From assembly GCF_945859705.1 (NCBI RefSeq), contig NC_079137.1, forward strand, positions 35,027,554 through 35,091,553: a stretch of 64,000 nucleotides of DNA. Reading direction: 5' to 3'. The notes beneath the pieces are model-generated. The model was not told where the DNA came from and did not search any database. It saw nothing but the letters and a program-made list of their open reading frames with translations. Each line of letters opens with the position of its first letter. The first letter of the stretch is position 1. Below are positions 34,409 through 45,667 of this stretch, piece after piece. The position numbers and the translations under genes were made by a program. This stretch comes from Episyrphus balteatus. Its lineage: Eukaryota; Arthropoda; Insecta; Diptera; Syrphidae.

Positions 34409-37400
34409 CAATTAGTGTCTACCTACAAAGTTTGTATCATTTTTCGATTATGTGATAATATCCCTACTTTGTGCTTGGTGTACCTATAAACTCACGTCAA
34501 CGCCAACTTCACTGATAAAACTAATGATTGAAACTGCGTTAAGATTCTAATTTTTAGAATAAATATAATTTAATTGATGTTGATATCTTTTTTAACTGGC
34601 CAGATATTATTTTTTTAAGGCTGTCCCTGTATTGACTCTAGTATTAGAAAGTAATGCTGGAACATTTTTGAAAAAATCAAGTAACGTTTTTCGGTAGTTT
34701 TGACCACTTATATATGATCCTGTTTTGTTAACCACACCTCTCTAACCCAAGTACTTGCATCCACGATTTACGGAAAGCTCTTGTTGTTATGTGTGTTAAA
34801 TGAAAATTTTTGGAATCCTGGCCGGGTCAGAACGCTGACATGATCATTAAACAGTATTTAAATACCAATAAATATGCGCAATTATGAACAAAAAACCAAA
34901 AAATTGTACTTTTTGAACGAAACTGTTGAATGAAGTCAAATAAGTGACAGTTGACACAATGAATAACAGATCCCAGATTGGTTTACAAATACATCTTTAA
35001 GTGTGGAAACAGAAGAATTTCATATTTTTTTCGAAAAAAGTGTTATTCTGTATTATTTTGAATTGCCCCTCTATAAAACCAAATCGCCCCCCTGTGGGGC
35101 GTGGCCGCACATTGAGAAACACTGCTCTGAACCGTCCTCACCAGCATCTGTATTTGAAAAAAAGCCAATGGTTAAACTAAGTTATCTGAAAACCAAACTA
35201 CTTAATATAATAATATTTTTAATGGCAACTCTGTCTGTATCCGCCATTATATTCTAACCATAAAAAAAAAAAAATGGCAAATTATATTAAGCTGGAAAAT
35301 TATGAGCAGATTTTAAACCCATTTTCACAATAAAATTATAACAATTTTGTTAATCGTGTAAATCCCCACATAATAAGTTAAATAATCTGAGTGAAATGAA
35401 TTTTAAATTAAAACCATTTTTTTTTTGTTTATACACTATTTACTCTGTTATTTTGCCACACTCTTAACTTTAATTACATAAAAAGAGTGTTGAATTACAT
35501 TCAATTTTATAGAAACAGTTATGCAAATATGATTAATTAATTGGTATATGTAAATATCTACAAAAGAAATTGTTGACCTATTATTATTAATATATAATTC
35601 TCGCTAAAAATTGAACAAAAAAAAAATTGAATACTTAAAAAAATATTAATATGCGAGTAGGCATGTATGTATTTGTGCATGTAAAAAAAAAAAACCTGAA
35701 CAAAAAAAAAAGAACACAAATATTATATGAAGCAATTTTTGTATTATTTGAACAAAAGGCCATTAATTGGTTTTAAGAATATAAAATCAAAGCAATGTTT
35801 TTATTTGCAATCAACTAACAATTACCAATTAATTAATTACTTCATACACCATAATGCCTACCGTTTGACATTTTAGAGATTTCATAATAGAACGTATAAT
35901 TTAATGCTAATTTGTGCGTTTTTGTTTTTATTAATTAAGTTTGACATTTATAGTTTTTTTTTTTATTCGCGCCAGGGGTGGTATAGGGCATATCCTTAAA
36001 GGACGAATTTTATTACATGTAAAGTCATTAACAAGCTTATGGTATAAGAAAAATCACATCTTTTATCGCATACACACTCCCTTTTCCAAAGTTCTGACGG
36101 ATGACATATAGTTTTGGTATATACTCAAATAGGTACTCAAAAAATAGTTTAAATTTATACAAACTGATGACGCCAACAAATTAGGGAATTCATATTCTAG
36201 GCTGTTGATAAAAGAATTAAGGAGGAGAGATGTGGAAGCCTGAAAAACTCTTTGTTTTTTTTTGACTTTACAAAATGAGATAAAAATGTTTGGTTTGTCG
36301 TGAAGAACAAGAGTCAAAAGAGTCCATAAACTTAAATTGTTTGCGAAGAACTTTCTCTAAACTTGACCATTTTTTTTATGTAACTCTAACGTCTGACCAC
36401 CGAATTGCAAGTAAATGAAATAATCTGCTCTATGCTGGAGTTATAGCTATTACACGGAGACCAATCCGATCATCAGACTCATTTAAATTTATTATTAATG
36501 TTTCCACACCCTTGAAGGATTCCAACAAGCAACTTAATCAATAGAAATTGTAAGTATTAAAAAGCGGTACCAAAACCCTTTCTACTTCAGAAATTGTAAG
36601 AATGCTCCTACGGAAAGGTTTAACAAACCTAGAAAGAAAATTATTTTCAGCGGTCTTCTTAGATTTTCTCAAGATCTTTGCGAAGTATAAAATAAAAGCT
36701 TCAAATTATCTTGGAATCCCGATGGATTTTGACGAAACATATTAATAGAACATTTTAATAGAACAATATTAAGAATTCTTGACGAATCTAATTAAGTGCG
36801 CCACAGGGCCACCAAAGGGCAAAGCTACGCCACTGAATTAGCCTCTAAATTTCAGTATTCATTTCAAGGTATGACATTCATATTGACTGCCTTTTCGCTG
36901 ACCAAAGTAATAACGTAGGAAACGTTGATCCCTCATTTGATTTCATCAGCTGCTTCCCCTGCGATGCTCTCAAAAGCGCACCAAATGAGACGGGGAGATC
37001 TTTTCCATGGGAAACTGATCCAGTTATGAAAACCAGAGTTATGCGCGTCAAAGATATGAGAAACCAAAGTTATGAAAAACCAGAGCTATGAATACCAAAG
37101 CTATAAAAGTTGTTTTTGAGTTGGCAACAATTGAGAGGAACGATATGTAAAATAAAGAATCACATTCAGAAAACCTTTTAATTCTGTTCGATTCTACGAT
37201 TTCTATTGCAAGGGGGCCATTTCATCTTGGGGTGCCATTTTGGGCCACTTTCCCCTATAGATTTGTGAATCACTAGGCCTTAAGTCTCCTATATGGCATC
37301 GTCTTGCCAAACATTTGTTTGTCTTTTAACCGATAAAAGTGGAGCTATTTAGCAGCTAATTATATGTAATAATGAACTCTCCATTGTTTAAAGTAAATGA

Positions 37401-37539
37401 TCATTATGAATTATTTTGTATTCAAAAACATACAAATGTTCATTACTTCAAAATCTGTTCATTATTTGTTCAGTATTTATGATTTTATCAAATTAAAATG
37501 GAAAAGTAAAGTTATTTCTGGAACAAAATGATAATGTTT
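34409..37539. other. AT-rich non-coding block
   Basis: Apart from an hAT-like terminus ending at 35124 and a 15-bp inverted repeat (ATTAATTAATTGGTA near 35532 and its complement near 35824), no element or gene was recognised. Frames of 84 codons at 35003 and 36063 show no domain; the former runs through the hAT-like terminus. Confidence 0.4.
35065..35124 (-). mobile_element. hAT-like element, lone terminus
   Basis: Read on the minus strand from 35124 this is CAGTGTTTCTCAATGTGCGG followed by a CCACGCCCC and GGGGGGCGAT stretch. CAGTGTTTCTCAA is a widespread terminus of hAT-superfamily elements in animals. The opposite end was not found, so this is a truncated copy. Confidence 0.5.
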
Positions 37540-38682
37540 GAAATGAGTCAATTGAAGCGTTTATTTATTTCAAACAATCATAATTTACAAGAAAAAGCTA
37601 AAAAAAAATACCTCTTTTCTTTTCTCATTATAGGTATTAATTTTTTTATTTTAAAAGCTTACAAAATAAAACCATTTTCAAATTTTTTTCAATGTGAAAA
37701 AAGTATTAAAATAATTTATTAAAAACAATCATTTCTTATAAAAAAAGTGAAAAAATCACTTCCATCACAAAAAAAATCCATTTTTTCGATATAACAACCT
37801 ATAAAAAATTTTATACCACCTGAAAGCTTATTGCTTCAGCTTAACGATCATGTCTATTAGACATCTACAAAAAGAGGTAGAATTTTTTGAACTCGATCAA
37901 TTTTCATCAAAAAAGGCAAAAAAAAAGCATATAATTTTATTTTCTCACGCTATTGAATCAATTTTTTCAATGACAACTTATACAAAATTTTATATTATGT
38001 GAAAGCTCATTATTTCACCTATCAAATGACGTTTCAATCTTATTTCTGCGATGCCTAGAAAAAAAGTTAGAATATTTTAAATCCAACCATGTCTACATTT
38101 CAAACTGAGAATACGGTACTTTCCACACTGGTTGCTGTTCGTGTTCATGATCAACAGATCTCCACAGGTGTTTCGAGGTATTTTGCAAGTTTTTTAATTT
38201 AACATTGTGAAGCTTGTAGTGAATCTACAGTTATGTGTGATATACCAAATGAAAGATAACATCATCAGGTGCTTGAACGCTACAAAAATTTAAAAAAATC
38301 ACCCAAAAATACGCCAAAATGAGTAGGTGTTTTACAAAAATTCATATTTCGAAACGCAGAGACTTAACAAAAAATCCGTGTTAGACCCCTAACTTCGTTT
38401 TTATTATCTATGAAATGACGTTTTTCAAATTGTCAAAAAAAATTTTGTTTTACCCCTATTTACCCTATTAAAAGATGGAATTTTTTTAAATCTTTCAAAT
38501 GTATTCAACTTTAGATTATTATCTTTCAAATAAGCTATAGAAGATTTTTTTATCTCTAATAGTTTATTTTTAATTTTTAATTGAAATTTTTGCCGCACTG
38601 CGAAAGTGCAAGAGTGGAACGGGAGAAAATGGCGTCACTTTTTTATGGTGGCTGCCATGGTTCATCGATTTATAAGACGTCA
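37540..38682 (+). repeat. family B element, copy 3, truncated at the left
   Basis: It starts within the family at AATGAGTCAATTGAAGCG, lacking the GAGGTTGT terminus. It runs through CCAACCATGTC, GGCAACAGATCTCC-like and ATGGCGTCACTTTTTT blocks to ATCGATTTATAAGACGTC, where the last GTTATCAC is missing. The hairpin at 38594-38610 has one closing pair lost (AGTGCA instead of AGTGCG). Confidence 0.65.
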
Positions 38683-40985
38683 AAAAAAAAGTAGTTAAGA
38701 ACTGGGCTTAACTTTTGTTTTAGTTCATTATTTGGAATTTAAAAATATGGTCACCGTAGGTATAGTCGTAATAGACGAAATCATGATATGAGAATTGGCA
38801 GAAAAAGAAAGAGAAGAAGAAGATTATTCGCGTGCATCGAAATTTAAAATTCCGAAAATCCGTAATTCTTCCCCATTCAACTTATTGAAAGAAATTTTTT
38901 AAAAAGCCAAAAACCCCATTCAAATGAACAGAAGTGTATTTTTCTTAGCTATGTTACCCATCAAAAATAATAAAATGAATAAGATTTGCCAATGCGTATA
39001 CTTTACGAAGTATTGAAATATTTCTAAAGAAGCTTCTACCAGATTCAAACAAAGATTATAATTCATCTCAAATCTCATTCTCGCATTCACAAAGGGAAGA
39101 AAAACGCAGTATAATCACCACCCGGTGTTTGCTGCTAAATACCCTAAGTGCAAAGTCTATTTATACATGGCCTATGTGAGAGATGTATGCGATGTGCACG
39201 AATTATGGTATGCTTGCTATAGGATGGTACAACGAATATGTAATAAGTCCCTTCAAAATGGTAGACCATGAAAAGAACGAACCCCTCTGATATTTTCGAA
39301 TGTTTATCATCACGATAAGTGATTCTTCTGTGTTAGATGCGAGTATCCAGAAATCTAGGAGGAAGCAAGAAATCCCAAACATCGCTATCGTCGTCATTGT
39401 CGGTCGTATAGCAGCTATCGCTATCGTCATATCGTAATCGTCATCATATAGCCGTGTTGACGATGACGAAAAAGCGGGGGTGAAAGTATACTCTTATGGA
39501 TATCCAAAATCACAGAGTACTGATGGCAGTCGCATTTTCCACCTACAACATTATAAGTGTACAACCCAAAAGAGGCTCTGTGCTCTGGCTGAATATACAT
39601 ATCGAAAAGCCCTGGTTTGATTAGAGACCGAGATTCGAGATTGATTGCAGTTGCACAAGTTTTAAGTGCGGAAGTGGCACGATATAATGCCTTTGGCCCT
39701 TTATTTCATTCGTTGTGTTGCCTCCAAGTCCTTTTTCGTCCTTTAAAGTCCTTAGAATTTTGCCTATATACCTCGACGGTATAATAGTGAAGGCAGAGGG
39801 CAGTGGTAGATGAGGTTTGAATAGAACGATATAGTAGTTGGTATATCGACTATACGACCGACGACGACAAAACACTAGAGAATGCCTGGTGTGATTGTTC
39901 TGTTGTCCGTGCCACATGAACGAAGCCAAACGATAGTTCAAATCGATAAAGAGGTCACGCAGAAATGCACAAATCCTCAAAAGTAGGGGGTGTTATTCTC
40001 TAGTTGTTCTGTTTTTTTTTTTTTTATTTCTTATTTTTTTTGTACGTTTTGTTTAGTGTTGTTCTGTATTTTTGCATTGTTGTGTTATTTTGCATTTTGC
40101 AGTGAGTTTTTTTTGCATCTTTGCAAAACAACACACAAGAGAGACTTGCGCAATTGAGATCCCCACAAAAACAGGATATTTTGTCACGCTTTGTAGTGGG
40201 ATTTCACAGCGCGACACTTGAGATATACGTCGAGAGGAATTTACGAAACGAAATTTTCAAAAATTCACATGGCGGGAACTTAGACAATATATATGCGGAC
40301 TTGTAAGGGAATAAACACACAAACAAACAAACGAAAAAAAAAATAAACAATAGACCTTCAAGTGTAAATTACCAGTGTTAAGTGGGGGTTTGTTATTTAT
40401 GTGTGATGTGTTGATGTTGACTTCTTGTTTTTATTTTTTTTTTTTTGTTCAATTGAGGCAGCACGCACGCCTCACGCTTCCACTGCCACTGCCACACTCC
40501 ATCACTATTCTGCTTGCGACATGACGACACAATAGTCGACCGACACAAACCGTGTTAATGATGAAGTTTTTGATAATTTTTTTTTGTTTTTTGCTTTTTT
40601 TATCAGAGGTCCATTCAACCAACTAAATATTTTTAATAGGGTAGTTCGTATAACTTCAGTAATTTGAATTGAGATAAATATCAAAATTTAAGTTGGTAAG
40701 GGAAAACAAAAAAACATAGGTATAGTGGCATTTTTGTGTATTCGACAAATTTAATATAATAAACTGAGGGCAGGACCGAAGTCAGCTAAACCAACATTAA
40801 GGGCGCGTGAAAGGTCACTTGTGATGGTGAAATGTAACTTTGCAGAATGATTTATAGTCTAAATGAGTCTTTGGCGAAGCTAAATTGGAAACAGGAAACA
40901 TCTTCTTACACTTTTTGGGATGGATGAAAGGTGTTACAACCAGTTTACATAGTTCGTAAAGCTAATAATCGAAAATTTACGATTA
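38683..40985. other. single-copy-looking non-coding block
   Basis: 39180-40310 is GC-richer than average. It has a run of ATCGTC/GTCGTC words at 39380-39475 and frames of 119 codons (39621-39980, minus) and 61 codons (40121-40306, plus). Neither has a domain I recognise. Poly(T) tracts are near 40010 and 40435. It could include untranslated or regulatory sequence of a host gene. Confidence 0.4.
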
Positions 40986-41562
40986 CACAGCCACACAAAA
41001 AAAAATAAAAGTTCTGACCTGGGGTTGCGACTAGATTTTTCATATAGTTTTTGGGTCGCTGAAATCGAATCCGAAGTCTATTTTGCCGTATCACGTCAGG
41101 TTTTCGAGATATCCTAAAAAAATGTCAGATAAGAACTTTTTTTTTAGTTTAGATATTTTTTGAAGATATTTCAAAAACCTGATGTGATACGGCAAAATAA
41201 ACTTCGGATTCGGTTTTAGCGACCCAAAAAATATATGAAAAACCTGGTCGCAACTCCAGATAAGAACTTTTGTTTTTTGGTTTTGACATTTTTTTGAGCA
41301 TATCTCAGAAGCGTGACGTGATAGAACAAAATTGACTCCGAATCTGGACTCAGCGATCCAAAAACTATATGATTAACATATTCGCACCTCCAGATTAGGG
41401 GAAAAAAATTTTTGTTTTCGTGACAGTTTTTGAGGTTATCTCGAAAACCTGACGTGATGGGGAAAAACGGACTTTGGATTCGGTTTCAGGGACCCAAAAA
41501 CTATATGAAAAATCTAGTCGCAACCCCAGGTCAGAACTTTTAAAATGTTTTGTGTTGCTGTG
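40986..41562. mobile_element. 577-bp MITE built of one inverted and three direct ~130-bp units
   Basis: The ends CACAGCCACACAAAA and TTTTGTGTTGCTGTG are inverted, with TTA outside both (3-bp duplication possible). Inside, GACCTGGGGTTGCGACTAGA at the left recurs inverted as TCTAGTCGCAACCCCAGGTC at the right. Between them, units carrying CCTGAYGTGATRC, TTCGGATTCGG and ACCCAAAAA(C)TATATG are repeated three times in the right-hand orientation. No product is encoded. Confidence 0.7.
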
Positions 41563-41571
41563 TTATTATTA

Positions 41572-41715
41572 GGTCCCTTCGTGAAAAACGGCCTGAAGAC
41601 CTGGACTCCACGATGCTTGGGCTCAAGCGCTCTAAGGTTTTTAAACACGGTGTCCGGTAGAAAATTGATAAGCCTGTAATTGCTGATAGGTGGACTTATG
41701 ACTGTTCTAAAACCA
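41572..41715 (-). pseudogene. possible non-LTR retrotransposon reverse-transcriptase remnant
   Basis: A 48-codon open minus-strand stretch reads ISNYRLINFLPDTVFKNL in its first half. This resembles the reverse-transcriptase segment of jockey-type non-LTR elements, where SNYRPI, LP and a KIFE-like stretch are conserved. There is no start codon, and the similarity stops at both edges. It lies between the 577-bp MITE and a lone CACTG-type terminus at 41753. The match is short and from memory of the family, so it is tentative. Confidence 0.4.
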
Positions 41716-41737
41716 AATAGAAAAAATTTCTATAGCG

Positions 41738-41753
41738 TTTTTTCGCTCAGTGT
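41738..41753. mobile_element. lone right terminus of a CACTG-type element
   Basis: GTTTTTTCGCTCAGTG, followed by TA, matches the right end of the 33824-34406 element (GTTTTTTCCCTCAGTG) with one change. No matching left end was found nearby. Confidence 0.5.
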
Positions 41754-42111
41754 ACTTTAAATTTCATTATTTTACGTTTTCTTTAACCACAACCACGAAT
41801 GAATGAATTTTATAAATTTTTTATAATTTTCTACAATAATTGGCTCACAACATTAGAAGTTAAGAGTTTTTCTAAATGTTGCACCTTTTCTTTAAAAAAA
41901 ATTTAAATTTGTTTTTCGATGCAAAATGTAAAAAAAAATAAAACATTTGAAAATTTTTAAACATCTGTGGTATAAAAAAATCTATAGGAACGTATGGGTA
42001 ACTTTTTTAAAAATATGCATGCAAAAGGGCATTTAATAATGGTAATAGTTTTTATTCTATCTAGAATAATTAGGAAATAATTGGTACCAAAATGCAAAAA
42101 AAGCGTATTAA

Positions 42112-42637
42112 CCCTTTCGAACCCAAGCTATGAAAATCAATATTAAAAAATGTTTTTTTCGGTATTATCGGGTCAAAAACATCACAACTAAGAAATATGA
42201 ATAGCAAAAAGTTTTTTTTCAAAATATTAAATAGCAAAACTAATGTGTTTTTCTCATGTTGCATGTAAGTACCTGCACTGCCTTTGACCACCAAAAAAAG
42301 AGAACTGAGAAAATAACTTTTCATGAAACTATAATGTATGCTAATTCTTCTAAGCAAAAAAACAAAGCACTTTCTGTATTAACATTTTTTATATCTTTTT
42401 TTCAAAATTACGACCATATATAAAAAAAAATTTCTGCCAAAAAAAAATGTGAATTTCAGTCCCTTTCTCGATAAAAAAATTAATGGTATGATATTTGACT
42501 AACTTTTTGTAATAATCCTGTAAGTAGGCATTATTATCTTTCAATTAAGCCATCGTTACCTAAAAAATTGTTTAATTTAATATTTTTTACGAATTTAAAA
42601 AAAATGTTACATGAGAGTAACGCTGGGTCCGAAAGGG
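42112..42637. mobile_element. 526-bp piggyBac-like MITE, intact
   Basis: TTAA at 42108-42111 and at 42638-42641 flank ends CCCTTTCGAACCCA and TGGGTCCGAAAGGG, inverted with one mismatch. TTAA duplication with CCC...GGG termini is diagnostic of the piggyBac group. A 95-codon minus-strand frame inside shows no transposase motif. It is the reference copy for the split element at 18901-22589. Confidence 0.8.
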
Positions 42638-42789
42638 TTAATTTAATAAATTAACCTAATTGTATTACCTTAAGTTTTTTTTTCACATAGCTGCCACAAA
42701 TGCATGGATTCGATGAGTTTTTTTGTTAAATTATATTTAAAAATAATTCTTCTATACATAACCTTTAAAATGTTAAAAATCTTAAAATA

Positions 42790-44185
42790 ATTTATCTTTT
42801 TTTAATGCAAAGTAAAAAAAAAATATTACAAATAAAAAAAAAAATTTATTACAAATAAAAAATTTTTGCATAAAAAAAATATTTGCTGCAACTGAAAAAA
42901 AAATTGCATTAAAAAAAAATTCAATACAACTGAAAAATATTTGCATTAAAAAAATATTTATTGTACCTAAATAAAAAAATTTTAAATTGAAAAAAAAAAT
43001 GTTATTGCAACTGAAAAATATTTGCATTGAAAATAAAATTTTTATTGCAAATGAAAATATTTTGCAATAATAAAAAAAAAATTTATGCAAATAAAAAAAA
43101 TTTCTGCATTGAAAAAAAAAAATTCAATGCAAAATGTGTGCCTTAAATATTCGTCGGATATCTTACAGTTTTGACTTTTTGGCCCTACATTAGGTTCGAT
43201 ATTATAGTTGAAATTGCTAATGTATGGCAATAGAGAAAATTGTAAGAAATTCGAAAAAAAATATTTAATGCACACATTTTGCATTGATTTTTTTTTTTCA
43301 ATGCAGAAAATTTTGTATTTGCAATAATTTTTTTTAATGCGAAATATTTTTATATACAAAACAGATATTTTTCAGTTGCAATAAATTTTTTTTTATTTGC
43401 AGTAGGGGAGAAGGGGGTACATTTGACATTTAGTTTTTACAGGTCTGTATTTTCGAAAACTGTTAATTTATTCCAATGTTTTGTTTTGTATTTGATTTAT
43501 TGACTATTCAAGATTATAATTACAGTAAATTTGTTTGTTTTACAACATTTCAACATGTAAAAAAATAATGTTTTCTAAAAAAAGGCATTTTGTCAAAAGT
43601 TCCCCGGGACCGGGGTACATTTGACAATGGTGGATTAAACCCCACATCGTGTGCATTATATTTTTAAAACTATCAGGGGATCTTGCTCGTCTATTTATGT
43701 CTACCTATTTATTTTTTAATAATTTTTTTAATATATAGTTCCTCAAAATCAACGTAAAACTGGGCTAGCATTGCAAAAATCAAAGGTGCCCCGAAGGAGC
43801 CTCATAAGTGTTTTTCTTTTTTTTCAATAACTAATACTAATTTTTTACAAAGCTGGTTTTAATTTACTAAACTTTAAGCATAGTGCTATCAAAATATTGA
43901 TTCACCATTAAAAAAACTTTTTTATTAGGTTCAGAAATAGCTAACATAGCGGTGGTCAAAAATTAGATTAAAAAGACTGCGTATTTTCACAAAGTTTCTT
44001 TAAATCAAACTAAGCTTCTTTCTTCATCCAAACAATTCCTTATTAAGGGCACGATCATACCGAAAAACGCAAAGTCAAATGTGTCCCAGTTTCAAATGTA
44101 CCCCCGCTTACCCTACATTTTTTTTGTGGGTACCTAATGCAAATATTTTTCAGTTGCAATAATTTTTTTTTATAAATTAATTTGA
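42790..44185. repeat. foldback region of TTGCATTAAAAAAA-type words
   Basis: From 42790 to 43120 words such as TGCATTAAAAAAAAT and TGCAACTGAAAAATATT repeat many times. From 43270 to 43400 and again at 44140-44180 the complements (AATATTTTTCAGTTGCAAT) occur. The turn is at ATGCAAAATGTGTGCCTTAA (43127) against ATGCACACATTTTGCAT (43268). The result is one large imperfect foldback about 0.7 kb long, split on its right side by the element at 43405-44113. Minus-strand frames of 102-105 codons here are low-complexity. Confidence 0.65.
43405..44113. mobile_element. 709-bp TIR element with GGGGTACATTTGACA ends, TA duplication
   Basis: GGGGAGAAGGGGGTACATTT at the left and AAATGTACCCCCGCTTACCC at the right are inverted with few mismatches, with TA outside both. 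An internal GGACCGGGGTACATTTGACA repeats the terminal motif. It is inserted in the right arm of the foldback region, whose TTTCAGTTGCAATAA words continue on both sides. Confidence 0.7.
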
Positions 44186-44189
44186 CTTC

Positions 44190-45665
44190 GTTGACTTAAA
44201 TACTGTTGGTTGTAAGAACTAGTGAAAAGATTTGAAATACTTGCTTCTTTTGGTGACCGAAGTAAAGCGATGCAATTAAATGAAAAATTATTTAAAAACA
44301 ACAAATACCTACTGACAACGTCCACACTTCTTGTTTGGATTCTGAAAATACTCTAAGTGGACCAATTTCAAACTGAAAATTAGCTACATAGTACGAAAAG
44401 ATACGAAAAACAAAAATCTTACACAAAAAAAGCTTTATAAAAAGTATTAAAAGTGACCTAAGTAGTTCGCCGTTACTGGAAATGGTGACGCTAAAGTTGA
44501 TTCTATAGGGCAAATCACGAAAAATGTGCCAAAAAGCTTGAGTGTGCAGGGTGTGTGGAGATAAGAAAAAATCACCCTGTCCAGCCAGGAGGCTAGAAGA
44601 CTAAAATTGGAAGGAAAATTATTAAAAATCACCGGTTCATGTATAATAACGTACTTTACCTTTTTTTAAAACCAAAAACCTCGTCTCTTATTTTGTTTTG
44701 AAATACAGCAGTTTTGCCAAACAGTTTTTGAAAACTTAAAAAAAAAAACTAAATTTTCAAAATCAAAATAAAAAAAAAAATTAATTAGTAACAACAGCCT
44801 ACTCTGCCCTAAACCCTAGACTTCACAATAGTAGTAGTCACCGTTAGCACCCACTACACGTCAAGGCTAACCCCCATAGAGAAGAAGACCGCAATCTTAG
44901 GTGGCGCGGTCAATTGGAGAACAACCTCAACTATAGAGACAGCTAGCTATGGGGACCGAGATGGCACGCTCAAAACTAATGTCCGTTTCAATTTATTTTG
45001 CTATAACAAATTCTACTCCAATTTTCCCCGATCCGACCGTGGTTGCGATGATGAGAAGTACCATTGAAGGAAGGACTTAAAATTGAAATATTCGCCGTCG
45101 AGTGGATAGGAATTATTTTGAATGGAAAATAATTGCTTAATTTAGCTAATTTTATCCGTATGGCCAACGAGTATATGACTATAAATGAATGTCTATGTTT
45201 TTCCACTTGAAATTTTGTTAAATTTAATGTTCGGCTAAATTACTATCACTTAATGTGATTTTTTTTTTTGTTTTTAAAATTTCTATCTATTTTTTTAACA
45301 TTATGAAAGTACTTATATTAAAGTTATACCTAGAACAAAATGAAAAGTTTGGATTTATTAAAAAAAATGAAGGAAAAAAAAATTACAAAATCCAGACACA
45401 CCACAAGGTTAAATTTTCTTCATTAAAACTGCTTTTCGAGTATGAAATGTAATTAAGACATAACGACATGAGGGAAATTCATTTCTCTTTGATAGCTTGT
45501 GAGTCACAAAGAACGTCAGTGTTGTGTTTTAATTTTTTTTTTTTTTGTTGGTCCATGTCTTATAGTTGCGTGTGAAAAATGAAATGTACGGGTATTATAG
45601 AAAATTTTCTTAAGAGATTCATGTTTCATGATGGAAAAATAGGTGTTATGTCATATTAAGTACTT
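44190..45665. other. non-coding block with a GC-rich island
   Basis: No gene is recognised. The segment 44795-44990 stands out as GC-rich and is listed separately. The rest is AT-rich with frames of 60-73 codons and no domains. Confidence 0.4.
44795..44990. other. GC-rich island of unknown origin
   Basis: About 200 bp, including GGTGGCGCGGTCAATTGGAG and CTAGCTATGGGGACCGAGAT, contrast sharply with AT-rich flanks. The plus strand is open for a short stretch ending RWRGQLENNLNYRDS before a stop, with no start. It looks like a scrap of coding DNA, perhaps the tail of a retrotransposon, but I do not recognise it. Confidence 0.35.
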
Positions 45666-45667
45666 CA

